Of a DNA stretch of 64,000 bases, positions 50,202-59,904 are shown piece after piece. The notes beneath the pieces were generated by a model. It saw only the letters and a list, made by a program, of their open reading frames with translations. It did no database searches and was not told the origin of the DNA. Made by a program: the position numbers and the translations under genes. This DNA comes from Hyphomicrobiales bacterium. Its GTDB lineage: Bacteria > Pseudomonadota > Alphaproteobacteria > Rhizobiales > Xanthobacteraceae. Each line of letters starts with the position of its first letter. Position 1 is the stretch's first letter. The stretch spans positions 186,001 to 250,000 of the forward strand of contig JAFKKN010000010.1 in assembly GCA_017305535.1 (NCBI GenBank), written 5' to 3'.

Positions 50202-50248
50202 GATCGTCTCCTGCATCAGAAGCGCCGGCGGCGGCAGCCCGGCAAGCC

Positions 50249-51010
50249 CTAGCCGAACAACTCGTCGCCATGGGTCTCGACATAGGCGGCGAGACCAAGG
50301 GTGTGATCGCGCGCGAATTTTTCCGCGAGCTCGGTCTTGCGTTCCTCGAGCGCGCCGATGATGGCGAGATGTTCGGGCAGCGAGGCGGCGAGGCGCTCGG
50401 CCCGGCCGATGGTCAGTTGCCGATAGCCGCGCACGTGCAGCAGGATGCCGTTGGTCATGTTGATCAGCACCTGAGACTCGCTAAGCGAGATCAGCGCCTG
50501 ATGGAAGGCGATATTGGCCCTCGAGTATTCCTCGACATGGTCCTGCGGCAGCCGGTCCTTGTGAAAATCCTTGAAGAAGTCGCGCAGCGCTGTGATGTCG
50601 CGCTTGCGGGCGGTCTGGGTGATCAGGCGGGCCGCCATGCTTTCCAGCGCCGCCCAGGCCCGGATCATGTCGACGATCTCGGTCTTGGTCCGCCGCACCA
50701 CCACAATGCCGCGGCGCGGCACCGACTTCACCAGCCCATCCTGTTCGAGCATCGCAATGGCTTCGCGGATCGGCGTGCGACTGACCCCGAGCTTTTCCGA
50801 CAGCGCCCTCTCGTCGAGCATGACCGGTTCGGGCGTGGTGTAGATGTCCATCTTGAGGATGGCTTCCTTGAGCGCGTCGTAGGCCTTGGTCTTGAAGCTG
50901 GTTTCGGGGGCGAGGCGAACGATTTCCATTTCGGTCTCAGTCGCGGGGCGGGCTTTTGTTTGACTGGTGGCAGGCATTGGGGTGTTCCCATCATGCAGTT
51001 CGATCTGCAT
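50249..51010 (-). CDS. GntR-family regulator with FCD domain
   Basis: A 253-residue repressor/activator, 47 bases upstream of frc. Winged helix ([40 protein letters not shown]) and an all-helical FCD ligand domain with metal-site His/Asp/Arg residues ([40 protein letters not shown]). Start at 51010 or 50977 cannot be decided. Likely senses an organic acid and controls the frc group. Confidence 0.87.
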   Translation of the reverse strand: MQIELHDGNTPMPATSQTKARPATETEMEIVRLAPETSFKTKAYDALKEAILKMDIYTTPEPVMLDERALSEKLGVSRTPIREAIAMLEQDGLVKSVPRRGIVVVRRTKTEIVDMIRAWAALESMAARLITQTARKRDITALRDFFKDFHKDRLPQDHVEEYSRANIAFHQALISLSESQVLINMTNGILLHVRGYRQLTIGRAERLAASLPEHLAIIGALEERKTELAEKFARDHTLGLAAYVETHGDELFG

Positions 51011-51018
51011 TTCGTTCT

Positions 51019-51028
51019 TGGCATGCCA
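51019..51028. promoter_or_regulatory. Possible GntR operator near its own start
   Basis: Perfect palindrome TGGCATGCCA, nine bases upstream of the first GntR start codon. A repressor bound here could autoregulate. Short and not compared genome-wide. Confidence 0.25.
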
Positions 51029-51125
51029 GATACCAAAATGTCAACGCAATAAACATTATGAAATAACAGGCGCTTATAAAAAGGGTCGGATAGTGGACAT
51101 GTTGAATAACGTAGGTATTGGAGTA

Positions 51126-51135
51126 TCGTATACCA
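51126..51135. promoter_or_regulatory. Possible GntR/FCD operator
   Basis: TCGTATACCA fits the TnGTATACnA-type operators described for several FCD-family GntR regulators, and lies about 120 bases upstream of the GntR gene in a non-coding, relatively AT-rich region. Confidence 0.35.
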
Positions 51136-51186
51136 GATAACGGCGCGCCAACGCCGCTTTATCCGTCAAAGGGGCGCCTCAAAAAG

Positions 51187-51216
51187 AAGACGTCCGCCCC
51201 GAGGGGCGGACGTCTT
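51187..51216 (-). terminator. Strong terminator of the first Liv-type operon
   Basis: A perfect 14-base stem (AAGACGTCCGCCCC and complement) with a two-base loop. On the minus strand it is followed by TCTTTTT, 30 bases after the stop of the substrate-binding protein gene. Confidence 0.9.
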
Positions 51217-51245
51217 TGCGTTTGCGATTGTTAAGAACGGCGGCC

Positions 51246-52394
51246 TTACTTGGCGAGCCGGAATTTGCCGCCTTCGACCTTGATCAGGAACGCCGAGCGC
51301 TCGTCATAGCCGTTGTGGTCGGTTGGGCTCATGTTTGACAGGCCGTTATTGAGATAGATCTGCTTGCCGTTTTCCAGTGCATCGCGCAGCGCGGCGCGGA
51401 ATTCCGGCGTGCCCGGCTTGCCGGCCTTGAGCGCGGCCGGCATTGCGTTCTCCACCAGCACCATCGAGTCCCAAAGGTGTGCGCCGAACGCGGCGGGATC
51501 TTCCTTGTGCAGCGCCTTGTAAGCGGCGATGAACTTCTCCGGCGCGGGACGGAACGGGCTGTCCTTCGGCAGGTCGTCGACGATGGTGAAGGCTTCGCCG
51601 GTGTATTCCGCGCCTTCGACATCCTTGCCGCCGAGTTTGATGAACTCGTTGGTGGCGACGCCATGGGTCTGGTAGATCGGACCTTTGTAGCCGCGCTCGC
51701 GGAGCGCCTTCTGCGGCAGCACCGCCGGCGTGCCCGCCGCCGCGATGAACACTGCGTCCGGCTTGGAGGCGATGATCTTCAGCACCTGTCCGGTGACGCT
51801 GGCGTCGTTACGCGCGTAGACCTCATGCGTTGTCAGTTCGATGCCGGCCTTCGGCGCTTCCGCCTTCAGCACGTTGTAGTAGCCCTCGCCATAGCCGTCC
51901 GAGAAGCCGATATAGCCGAGCTTCTTCACGCCGGTCTTGGCGATGTGCTTGAGGATCGCGGTCGCCATGATGTCGTCGTTCGGCACCACCTTGAAGACCC
52001 ACTTCTTCTTGTCGTCCATCGGCTGCACCAGCACGGCGGCGGCGGCGAGCGTCAGCAGCGGAGTCTTGGCTTCGGCGGCGATGTCGATTAGCGGCAGCGA
52101 TACCGGCGTCAACGAGGAGCCGACCAGCACGTCGACCTTTTCCTCCGAGATCATCTTGCGGGCGTTCTGCGCCGCCTTGGTCGGATCGGATTCGTCGTCG
52201 AGTGCGATGTAGGTGACTTTCTGCCCGGCGATTTCCTTCGGCAGGATCGGCACGGTCTTGCTCTGTGGCTGTCCGAGCGCGGCGCCGGGGCCGGATGCGC
52301 TCATGGTGATGCCGACTTTAAGCTGTGCATGCGCGCTGCCGGCGGTGAGCGCGGCCGCCGCCAATGCGATGAGCCAGGTTTTCGTTCGTAGCAT
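51246..52394 (-). CDS. Liv-type ABC transporter substrate-binding protein (1)
   Basis: A 382-residue periplasmic binding protein: signal peptide MLRTKTWLIALAAAALTAGS cut at AHA-QLKVG, then the peripla_BP_6 fold (VGITMSASGPGAALGQPQSK, DESDPTKAAQNARKMISEEK, GYIGFSDGYGEGYYNVLKAE). Family members bind branched-chain amino acids or aromatic and aliphatic acids. Last gene of the operon, before a strong terminator. Substrate unknown. Confidence 0.9.
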   Translation of the reverse strand: MLRTKTWLIALAAAALTAGSAHAQLKVGITMSASGPGAALGQPQSKTVPILPKEIAGQKVTYIALDDESDPTKAAQNARKMISEEKVDVLVGSSLTPVSLPLIDIAAEAKTPLLTLAAAAVLVQPMDDKKKWVFKVVPNDDIMATAILKHIAKTGVKKLGYIGFSDGYGEGYYNVLKAEAPKAGIELTTHEVYARNDASVTGQVLKIIASKPDAVFIAAAGTPAVLPQKALRERGYKGPIYQTHGVATNEFIKLGGKDVEGAEYTGEAFTIVDDLPKDSPFRPAPEKFIAAYKALHKEDPAAFGAHLWDSMVLVENAMPAALKAGKPGTPEFRAALRDALENGKQIYLNNGLSNMSPTDHNGYDERSAFLIKVEGGKFRLAK

Positions 52395-52420
52395 GACGTC
52401 CTCCCTTGGTTTTTGCGAGT

Positions 52421-53146
52421 TTAGTAGTCGTTGCCGCCGAGGCCGAGATAACTTTCGACCAATCTGGCATCCTGGGCGATCTCGGCGGGCGAGCCCTGCG
52501 TGGTGATCGCGCCGAGTTCCATGACGTAAGCGTAATCCGCGACCTGCAATGCCGCGCGCGCGTTCTGTTCGACCAGCAGGATGGACACGCCGCTCGCGCG
52601 CAACTCGGTGAGAATCTGGAAGATGTCGCGGACGATGCGCGGCGCGAGCCCAAGGCTCGGCTCATCGAGCATCAGAAGTCGCGGCCGCGCCATCAGCGCG
52701 CGGCCCATCGCCAGCATTTGGCGTTCGCCGCCGGAGAGAGTGCCGGCCAGTTGCTGGCGACGCTCCTTGAGGCGGGGGAATTGCGCGAATACCTGCTCCA
52801 GCGTCTGGTTGCGCTCGGCGCGTGAGCGACGGATGCCGCCGAGCAGGAGATTGTCCTCCACCGGCATGTCGGCGAACAGTTCGCGCCGCTCTGGCACGAG
52901 ACACAGGCCTTGCTGCACGCGGGCTTCGAGCGAGACCGTCGTGATCGGCTTGTCGCGAAACGCGATCGTGCCGCGCGCGTTGAGTAGGCCCATCAGCGCG
53001 TTGAGCAGCGTGGTTTTGCCGGCGCCGTTGGCACCGATCACCGTCACCAGCGCGCCTTCCGTCACCTTGATCGAGACGTTGTGCACGACTTCGGCGCGGC
53101 CATAGGCGACGCACAGGTCGCGAACGTCGAGCAGCGGCGCGGTCAT
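52421..53146 (-). CDS. Liv-type ABC transporter ATPase (LivF-like, 1)
   Basis: A 241-residue ATPase: Walker A GANGAGKTT (about 38-46), Q loop near LVPERRELFADMPVEDNLLL, signature LSGGERQML, Walker B RLLMLDEPSLGL. Overlaps the upstream permease-ATPase gene by four bases. Supplies energy for uptake together with the ATPase half of the fused protein. Confidence 0.92.
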   Translation of the reverse strand: MTAPLLDVRDLCVAYGRAEVVHNVSIKVTEGALVTVIGANGAGKTTLLNALMGLLNARGTIAFRDKPITTVSLEARVQQGLCLVPERRELFADMPVEDNLLLGGIRRSRAERNQTLEQVFAQFPRLKERRQQLAGTLSGGERQMLAMGRALMARPRLLMLDEPSLGLAPRIVRDIFQILTELRASGVSILLVEQNARAALQVADYAYVMELGAITTQGSPAEIAQDARLVESYLGLGGNDY

Positions 53147-54915
53147 GACACGCCTCCGAGATAGGCTTCCAGCACCGCCGGGTTTTTCCGGATATCGGCG
53201 GGGACGCCTTCCGCGATCTTGGTGCCGAAGTCGAGCACCACGAGATGGTCGGCGAGGCTCATGACGAAATCCATGTCGTGCTCGACCAAGAGCACGCTGA
53301 CGCCTTCGCTGCGCACTTCACGTAGCAGTTTGGCGAGCGCTTTCTTCTCGCCGACGCGCAAGCCTGCGGCCGGCTCATCCAGCAGCAGCAGGATCGGGTT
53401 GAGACAGAGCGCGCGCGCCACCTCGACAAGGCGCAACTGGCCGAGCGCCAGCGTTCCGGCCGGCTGCATCGCGACATCGGCGAGGCCGACGCGCTCCAAC
53501 TGCCGCCGCGCGGTGGCGAACAGCATCGCTTCCTCGGCGCGATCGAGCTTGAGCATGGCGCGAAAGACGCCGGCGTGGCCGAGCAGGTTGGCGCCGAGCG
53601 CGACGTTCTCGATCACGCTCATGTCGGGGACGATCTCGACATGCTGGAAGGTGCGACCGAGCCCGAGCGCCGCCGCGCGCTGTGGCGTCTGTGTCTGTAG
53701 CGGATGACCTTCGAAGGCGATTGCGCCCGATGTCAGCGGCAGAGCGCCGGTGATGAGGTTGAAGGTCGTGCTTTTCCCCGCGCCGTTGGGGCCGATCAGG
53801 CCGATGATGCGGCTGCTCTCCACCTCGAAGTTCACGTCGTTGACCGCAACGAGACCGCCGAAGGTTTTTCGCGCGTCCTGAACTTGCAACAGGCGAACGC
53901 CGGGCGCGGGCAGCACCTTGGTCGGAAGCTGGTTGCCATCGCGCGGCGTCGGTGGCTTGGGTGGTGGCGGCGGGCCGAACAGGATCGGCCAAAGTCCGTT
54001 GCTGGCGGTCTGCAAAACCAATACGAGCACCGCGCCATAGGCGATGGACTCGAAATTACCGGTGTGGCCGAACAGCCAGGGCAGCAGGTTCTGTAACTGG
54101 TCGCGCAGGACGGTGATGCCGGCCGCGCCGAGGATCGCGCCATAGACGCGGCCCGCGCCGCCGAGCACCGCCATCAGCAGATATTCGGTGCCGGCGACCA
54201 CGCCGAATGGGCCGGGCGACACCGAGCGCTGGAAATGCGCGTAGAGCCAGCCGGCGAGGCCGGCGAGCATCGCGGCGTAGACGAACACCATCAGCTTGGC
54301 GCCGGCGGTGTTGACGCCGAAGGCTTCAGCCGCGCGCGTGCTGCGGCGAAGCGCGCGAACGGCGCGGCCGACGCGGCCGTTCAGCAGGTTCTGCGTTGCG
54401 ATCACCGCGAGGACGACGGCGACCCACACCACGACAAAGTATTCCTTCGGGTCGATCAGTTGATGGCTACCGACGCGCAGCGCCGGAATGCCGGGCAGGC
54501 CGTCATGCGCGCCGAGCCAACTGATGTTGCCGAACAGATAGAAGAACGCGATGCCCCAGGCGATGGTTGCCAGCGGCAGGTAGTGGCCCGACAGCCGTAC
54601 CGTCACCGCGCCGACCGCGGCGGCAATCGCCATTGTCACCAGCAGCGCGACCGGCAACGTCAGCCACGGCGAGATACCGAAGTGCACCGTCAGCACGCCG
54701 GTGGTGTAGGCCCCGAAACCGACGAAGGCGGATTGGCCGAACGATGTCATGCCGCCGACGCCGGTGAGCAGCACGAGGCCGATGGCGACCAAGCTCGAGA
54801 TGCCGATATAGTTAAACAGCGTTACCCAATAGTCCGGCAGCCAGCCGGTGAACGGCGCGATCAGCAGGACCGCCGCGACGATCGGCGGTGCGAAGGACCG
54901 GAGCGCGGTCATCAT
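53143..54915 (-). CDS. Fused permease-ATPase (LivM-LivG fusion)
   Basis: A 590-residue fusion. Residues 1 to ~310 are a LivM-type permease with eight or so helices (GLVLLTGVGGMTSFGQSAFV, HYLPLATIAWGIAFFYLF, LMAVLGGAGRVYGAILGAA). A Pro-rich linker (FGPPPPPKPPTPRDG, about 313-327) leads to a LivG ATPase with Walker A GPNGAGKST (374-382), signature LALGQLRLVE (a variant of LSGGQ), and Walker B ILLLLDEPAAGL. Overlaps both neighbours by four bases. The second operon keeps these as separate genes. Confidence 0.92.
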   Translation of the reverse strand: MMTALRSFAPPIVAAVLLIAPFTGWLPDYWVTLFNYIGISSLVAIGLVLLTGVGGMTSFGQSAFVGFGAYTTGVLTVHFGISPWLTLPVALLVTMAIAAAVGAVTVRLSGHYLPLATIAWGIAFFYLFGNISWLGAHDGLPGIPALRVGSHQLIDPKEYFVVVWVAVVLAVIATQNLLNGRVGRAVRALRRSTRAAEAFGVNTAGAKLMVFVYAAMLAGLAGWLYAHFQRSVSPGPFGVVAGTEYLLMAVLGGAGRVYGAILGAAGITVLRDQLQNLLPWLFGHTGNFESIAYGAVLVLVLQTASNGLWPILFGPPPPPKPPTPRDGNQLPTKVLPAPGVRLLQVQDARKTFGGLVAVNDVNFEVESSRIIGLIGPNGAGKSTTFNLITGALPLTSGAIAFEGHPLQTQTPQRAAALGLGRTFQHVEIVPDMSVIENVALGANLLGHAGVFRAMLKLDRAEEAMLFATARRQLERVGLADVAMQPAGTLALGQLRLVEVARALCLNPILLLLDEPAAGLRVGEKKALAKLLREVRSEGVSVLLVEHDMDFVMSLADHLVVLDFGTKIAEGVPADIRKNPAVLEAYLGGVS

Positions 54916-55949
54916 TCCGATTCCTCATGATAGGGCGCGTAGATCGAACGCCACGCCAGCACCGGAATGATCAGGGTGAAGACCAGCACTTCCTTGAAGT
55001 TGCTGGCCCAGAACGAGAACAGCGCTTCGGCGAAGCCGACGCCGAGGGCCGCAATCACCGTCAGCGGATAGCTCACCAGTCCGCCGATGATGGCGGCGAC
55101 GAACGCTTTCAGGCCGATCAGGAAGCCCGAGTCGTAGAACACCGTCATCAATGGGCCGACCAGAATGCCGGACACCGCGCCGAGCAGCGCGGCGATGGCG
55201 AACGAGAATTGTCCGGCCACCGATGTCGGGATGCCGACCAGCCGTGCGCCGATCCGGTTCGACGAACAGGCGCGCAACGCCTTGCCGAGCAGGGTGCGGC
55301 CGAAGAACAGCGCGAACAGCACCAGCAGCACGGCGGTCACGATCAGCACCGCCACGCTTTGGCCGGTGACGACGAGATCGCCGAGAGAGAACGACGCCGA
55401 CGACAGTGGCGTAGTGCCGCTCCCTTCCGGTCCGAAGAACACCAACCCCAATCCGATCAGCGAGAAGTGCACGCCGAACGCCGCCATTAACAACACCAGC
55501 ACTGTGGAATGCGCCAGCGGCTCGAAGGCGATGCGATAGATCATCGGTCCCATCGGCGTGATCAGCGCGATGGCGAGCAGGATGTTGACGACCTGGCCGA
55601 GCTTCATCGGCGCCAGCGCCTGCGTCAGCAATAGGAGCGCGACGGGAAGGGCGAGGTCGAACACCGCGATGCGGAGAATGCGTTTCCAGGTCAGGTCACG
55701 GAAATGCCACACGATGTCGGAAATCGCCGCAAGAATCCCGAGCGCCAAAAGCAGCCACGGCGTCGACGGCGCGATGCCGTGTTCGAGCGCCGCGACCGTG
55801 AGCGCGGCAAACGCCACGAACTCGCCCTGCGGCACGAAGATCACGCGCGTCACCGCGAACACCAGCACCAGCGCGATGGCCACCAGCGCATAGACCGCGC
55901 CGTTGATGACGCCGTCCTGAAGCAGGAACAGGAATATCGTCGTGTCCAC
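54912..55949 (-). CDS. Liv-type ABC permease (LivH-like, 1)
   Basis: A 345-residue inner-membrane permease: FLFLLQDGVINGAVYALVAI, ALVLVFAVTRVIFVPQGEFV, LIGLGLVFFGPEGSGTTPLS, and the EAA-like loop GKALRACSSNRIGARLVGIP. Longer than LivH of the second operon through an extra central stretch (about residues 60-115). GTG 55949 is chosen since AGGGGGA precedes it and the family N-terminus starts there. Confidence 0.9.
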   Translation of the reverse strand: MDTTIFLFLLQDGVINGAVYALVAIALVLVFAVTRVIFVPQGEFVAFAALTVAALEHGIAPSTPWLLLALGILAAISDIVWHFRDLTWKRILRIAVFDLALPVALLLLTQALAPMKLGQVVNILLAIALITPMGPMIYRIAFEPLAHSTVLVLLMAAFGVHFSLIGLGLVFFGPEGSGTTPLSSASFSLGDLVVTGQSVAVLIVTAVLLVLFALFFGRTLLGKALRACSSNRIGARLVGIPTSVAGQFSFAIAALLGAVSGILVGPLMTVFYDSGFLIGLKAFVAAIIGGLVSYPLTVIAALGVGFAEALFSFWASNFKEVLVFTLIIPVLAWRSIYAPYHEESE

Positions 55950-56100
55950 CCGCGTTCGTCCCCCTGGATCGTGGCCCGGGGCGATCCCCAACGCCCGAGC
56001 TTGATCTTGTTGCCGGCTAAAATTCACCAACCGCTCGTTTAATTCAAGAGCTTAATTGGTCGAATTCCCAACCCCGCGCCAAGGTTGGCCTGAGGGACTG

Positions 56101-57321
56101 TTAGTGCGCAAGCGCTTTGAAGCGGACCGGCAGCGAGCCGATGCAACGTAACGTATTGTTGAGCTTGCGGATTGGCTCGCTTGTGAGTTCGATCACATCG
56201 ACCCGTTTCAACAGCGCGGTAAGGATCAACTCCACCTCCAGCCGTGCGACCAATTGGCCGACGCAGCTATGAATGCCGGCGCCGAATGCGACATGGCCGA
56301 TCGGGCGACGGCGGATGTCGAAGCGTTCCGGCTCCGGGAATTTGCGATGGTCGCGGTTGGCCGCGCCGAGAAACAGCAAGACCTTCTGACCTTCGGGAAT
56401 CGTCGTGCCGGCAACCTCCACCTCGCGCGTCGTGGTGCGGAAGAAGGTCTGCACCGGCGATTCCCAGCGCAGCACTTCGTCAAAGGACTGCCGGATCAGC
56501 GAAGGATCGTTACGCAGCGCGCGCCACTGCTCGGGATGGGTTGCGAAGGCGTAGATGGCATTGGCAATGCCGTTGACGGTGGTGTCGAGCCCGGCGGTCA
56601 GCATCGAGCGCACCAGCGTTGCTGCTTCCTCGGCATCGATCTCGCCGGCATCGAATGCGTCCCAGACCTGCGATCCGAAGCCGCCCGGGCGCAGCATATC
56701 GCGCGAGCATTGATCGTAGATCCATTGCACCACCGGTTTGGCGTTGGCGACGGATTCCTGGAAGATCGCGTTGGGCGGACCGAAGGAGTTGAACACCATA
56801 TTGCCGAACGGCAGCAGGTTCTCGCGACCCTCGGGACGCAACCCGACGGCGTCGGGAAACACATGTAACGGGAAGACCTCCGCGAGATCCTTGATGGCGT
56901 CGATCTCGCCTTTCGCGACCACTGTCTCCGCGAGAGCTTCGGCGCGCGCCGTGAAGGTTTCTCGGACCTGCCGCATCGCCGCCGGCGACAGAATTCGGCT
57001 CATCACCGACCGCGTCCGGGTATGGATCGGCGGGTCGACTTCCAGCAGTTTGCTCGGTGGCCGCCATGATTTGACCTTGGCGAAATCCTCGATGCCGGCG
57101 CCGCGTCCGGAACAGAACGTCTCCCAATCCATCAAGGATGCCTGTACCTCGGCGTGCCGGGCCATGCCGTAGACACCGTAGCGGTCGAGCCAGAACACCG
57201 GGGCGATTTCGCGCAGTTCCTCGTGAAAATCATAGGGATTCCCGAGAAACGTGTCGGAGAACGGATCGATATTCGTCACCGGACATGCCGGGAGTTGGGC
57301 CGAATGAATCGGTTGTGTCAT
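56101..57321 (-). CDS. Cytochrome P450, CYP199-like
   Basis: A 406-residue soluble bacterial P450. Heme-thiolate Cys353 in FGAGIHSCVGQLVARLE, I-helix LTAGLDTTVNG, ExxR in DEVLRWESP, and PERFDIRRRP. The pattern TFCSGRGAGIEDF..., WRPPSKLLEVDPPIHTRTR, FGPPNAIFQES closely follows CYP199A enzymes of Rhodopseudomonas, which oxidise para-substituted benzoates such as 4-methoxybenzoate. No ferredoxin or reductase gene is adjacent. It lies upstream of, and in line with, the Liv-type operon. Confidence 0.9.
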   Translation of the reverse strand: MTQPIHSAQLPACPVTNIDPFSDTFLGNPYDFHEELREIAPVFWLDRYGVYGMARHAEVQASLMDWETFCSGRGAGIEDFAKVKSWRPPSKLLEVDPPIHTRTRSVMSRILSPAAMRQVRETFTARAEALAETVVAKGEIDAIKDLAEVFPLHVFPDAVGLRPEGRENLLPFGNMVFNSFGPPNAIFQESVANAKPVVQWIYDQCSRDMLRPGGFGSQVWDAFDAGEIDAEEAATLVRSMLTAGLDTTVNGIANAIYAFATHPEQWRALRNDPSLIRQSFDEVLRWESPVQTFFRTTTREVEVAGTTIPEGQKVLLFLGAANRDHRKFPEPERFDIRRRPIGHVAFGAGIHSCVGQLVARLEVELILTALLKRVDVIELTSEPIRKLNNTLRCIGSLPVRFKALAH

Positions 57322-57513
57322 GGCGATGAACCGCTGCGATGAGTTCCAGAACGGAGCCGGAGCTGCCTTCTTAAATCACCATGCTTAAGTGGGTTGCGTC
57401 CCGCTGTCTGTCGCAAGCGATTGTGACGGGACGGCCGGGATAGTCCCGCAGTGTAACTTTCATCCGGGTAGCGATTAGCCTAGATTGAAGAAAATTCTGC
57501 GGAGGAAACCGGC

Positions 57514-58380
57514 ATGCCCGGCGGTTCGCGTGACAGTTCCGGACCTTGGCCGGAGCGACGGACGAAGACCGTGATGGACGGCTTCGAACAGGCCGTGCTG
57601 CACGTCGGTCGTCCGGCGTTTCCTGACGCGTTGATGGCGCACCTTCGTCATGTCGCCGCGGTCGATCACTGCATGGTCTTTGCCTTCGCCAACGATCACG
57701 ACGCGCAATGCCTGTTGACCGCCGGCGACATCACGATCGGCGAGGATCTCGGTTCAGCCTATGCCGGTCATTTCCATGCCAGCGATCCCAACAAGGATAT
57801 CATTTTCCAGCGACCGTGCGGCGACAGCGCTGTCCTGATGCCTTTCGTCGCGCGCCGGATGTATCGTCGCGACTACTGCAAGCTTTTCTTCGATGACTCC
57901 GGGATTGTCGACAAATTCGCGACGGCGCTCTGGCATGAAGGCGTTTGCATCTATGCCAATTTCTATCGTCTCGAGACCGGTGGAAGGTACACCGAGCAAC
58001 AGGTGGCCGCGCTCAATCGTGCCAGTCCGCAAGTGGTGGCGGCGATCACCCGACATTGCCAGCTGATCCTCGAAGCCCAGCCGCGTCATCGATCCGATGG
58101 CGCGGGGCTTCTGGCGCAGGCGTTTGCCGGACCGCCGCTCGGTGCCCTGACATCCCGGGAGCGCGATGTCTGCATGAACATTCTTCAGGGGCTAAGTTCG
58201 GAGGCGATTGCGTTCAAACTCGCGATCAGCCTCAACAGCGTGTTGACCTATCGACGGCGCGCTTACCAGCGGCTCGGCATTACGTCGCAGAACGAACTGT
58301 TTTCGCTGGTGATGACGCAGCTTGCGGTCGATCGTCGAAACGCGATCCGTGCGATTCTTCCAGGCGGCGTGCTCAACTAG
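57514..58380 (+). CDS. LuxR-type transcription regulator
   Basis: A 288-residue regulator divergent from the P450. The C-terminal GerE/LuxR helix-turn-helix is clear (LTSRERDVCMNILQGLSSEA, FKLAISLNSVLTYRRRAYQR, LGITSQNELFSLVM). The N-terminal ~200 residues (FPDALMAHLRHVAAVDHCMV, HASDPNKDIIFQRPCGD) lack the acyl-homoserine-lactone pocket Trp/Tyr/Asp pattern as far as I can see, so another signal is likely. Candidate regulator of the P450 or of the downstream transporter. Confidence 0.85.
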   Translation: MPGGSRDSSGPWPERRTKTVMDGFEQAVLHVGRPAFPDALMAHLRHVAAVDHCMVFAFANDHDAQCLLTAGDITIGEDLGSAYAGHFHASDPNKDIIFQRPCGDSAVLMPFVARRMYRRDYCKLFFDDSGIVDKFATALWHEGVCIYANFYRLETGGRYTEQQVAALNRASPQVVAAITRHCQLILEAQPRHRSDGAGLLAQAFAGPPLGALTSRERDVCMNILQGLSSEAIAFKLAISLNSVLTYRRRAYQRLGITSQNELFSLVMTQLAVDRRNAIRAILPGGVLN

Positions 58381-58650
58381 ATGACATCGGCGATTATGTC
58401 GGCTTGCGGAATATGCAGTCGGTGCGTCGGTATCAAACCGTTTCCGCCCTTCGTGCGTCGGATCGTCATGGTTGAGAGGTTATTTGACGCCGCCGGTCAA
58501 AGATGTCTAAATTTTGCCAAACGCGCGAAGGCGCCGCCGCGAATGGATCGATGATTCACCTCGCGTGGCCGCCATATCGACGCGGGCACATAAACCAAGA
58601 AAATTGCCGACGTGGCAGCGCCATGTCGGAGCAAGAGGGAGGAAATCTGG

Positions 58651-59895
58651 ATGACGATTACCCGTCGTGAATTTGCCATCGGCGCGTCTGGCGTGTTGCT
58701 TGGCTCGGTCGCCGCGCCGTTCGTGCGTCGCGCGGGAGCGGCCGATTCGACCATCCGCATCGGCGTCGTCAATTCGATGAGCGGTGGTCTTGCTGCCTAT
58801 GCCCAGGAAGGGCAGCCGGCCTTCGAGTACATCATCAAGAAGATCAATGCCGAGGGCGGCATCAAGAGCAAGGGCGGCGCGAAGATCGAGCTGGTCCAGG
58901 CTGACGACACCAGTCAGCCCGCACGCACAGCGACCGAAGCGCGGCGCCTGATCACCGAGGAAAAGGTGCAGCTGCTGACCGGCACCATCCTCAGCGCCCA
59001 GATGCTGGCGCTGACCCCGGTGCTGGATGAACTGAAAATGCCGACGTTGTCGGTGTGGGCCGGCGGCGCGCGCTCCAACTACATGTTCACGCTCGGCTAT
59101 CCCTATGATCGCGGCTACGCGCAGACGATGCACGATTTCGTCGTGTTCCTGCGGGATGCCGAGAAGTTCAACATCAAGACCGCGGTGATGGGCTATTCGA
59201 ATTACGAGGCCGGTCAGCAGGTCAACAAGTTCCTGCACGAGAAGCTCAAGGCCAGTGGCATTGAGATCATCGGCGAGGCCCCGCTCGACATCAAGGCGCA
59301 GGACCAAACCTCCGCGATGGTGCGCATTCGCTCGCTGAAGCCGGACGTCGTGGTCGGGCTGGTGACGCCGCGCGACGGCATCCTGTTGCATCAGGCGCGC
59401 TACAACCTCAACTATCACGGCAGCATCTTCTGCGGCGGCACCGGCGGCTATTCCGACCTGTCGCTGTGGAAGGATCTGGGCCCAGAAATCGGCAAGGCCG
59501 TGCTGACCAAGAACCTGTTCGGCATGACCGGGTTCAGCGCCGGCGCCAAGATCGATTCGATGCAGAAAATCATCACCGAGCTGCGCGATGTCGCGAAGCT
59601 CGACCGCATCGGGCAGGGGGCGATCCAGTACGCACAAGCCGGACGCGTGTTGCAGCAGGTGCTCGAAACCTCGGCTTCGTTGGAGCGCGACGCGCTGCTC
59701 GATGCCTTCAAGAAAGTGAACATTCCGTTCGGCGATCCCAATCTCTATGTCGCCAAGCCGAAGGGATTGCAGTTCGCGGAGGATCGTCTGCTGGTCGATG
59801 GCAGTGCCATGTTCATTCAGTGGTTGCCGGATCAGCAACAGCAGGTGGTGTTTCCCAAGGAGTTTGCCCAATCCGCTCCGCGTCCGCGCGCGTGA
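58651..59895 (+). CDS. Liv-type ABC substrate-binding protein, Tat signal (2)
   Basis: A 414-residue periplasmic binding protein with a twin-arginine signal (MTITRREFAIGASGVLLGSV). The peripla_BP_6 fold follows: IRIGVVNSMSGGLAAYAQEG, DDTSQPARTATEARRLITEE, MGYSNYEAGQQVNKFLHEKL. GGGAGGA precedes the ATG. First gene of a five-gene operon. Substrate unknown; family members with this signal often take aromatic or organic acids. Confidence 0.9.
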   Translation: MTITRREFAIGASGVLLGSVAAPFVRRAGAADSTIRIGVVNSMSGGLAAYAQEGQPAFEYIIKKINAEGGIKSKGGAKIELVQADDTSQPARTATEARRLITEEKVQLLTGTILSAQMLALTPVLDELKMPTLSVWAGGARSNYMFTLGYPYDRGYAQTMHDFVVFLRDAEKFNIKTAVMGYSNYEAGQQVNKFLHEKLKASGIEIIGEAPLDIKAQDQTSAMVRIRSLKPDVVVGLVTPRDGILLHQARYNLNYHGSIFCGGTGGYSDLSLWKDLGPEIGKAVLTKNLFGMTGFSAGAKIDSMQKIITELRDVAKLDRIGQGAIQYAQAGRVLQQVLETSASLERDALLDAFKKVNIPFGDPNLYVAKPKGLQFAEDRLLVDGSAMFIQWLPDQQQQVVFPKEFAQSAPRPRA

Positions 59896-59904
59896 GATCG
59901 GGCC

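Noticed and set aside
57322-57513. lux-box-like operator between the P450 and LuxR genes
   Set aside because: Only weak imperfect symmetry (TCCCG...CGGGA) was visible; not enough to call a site.
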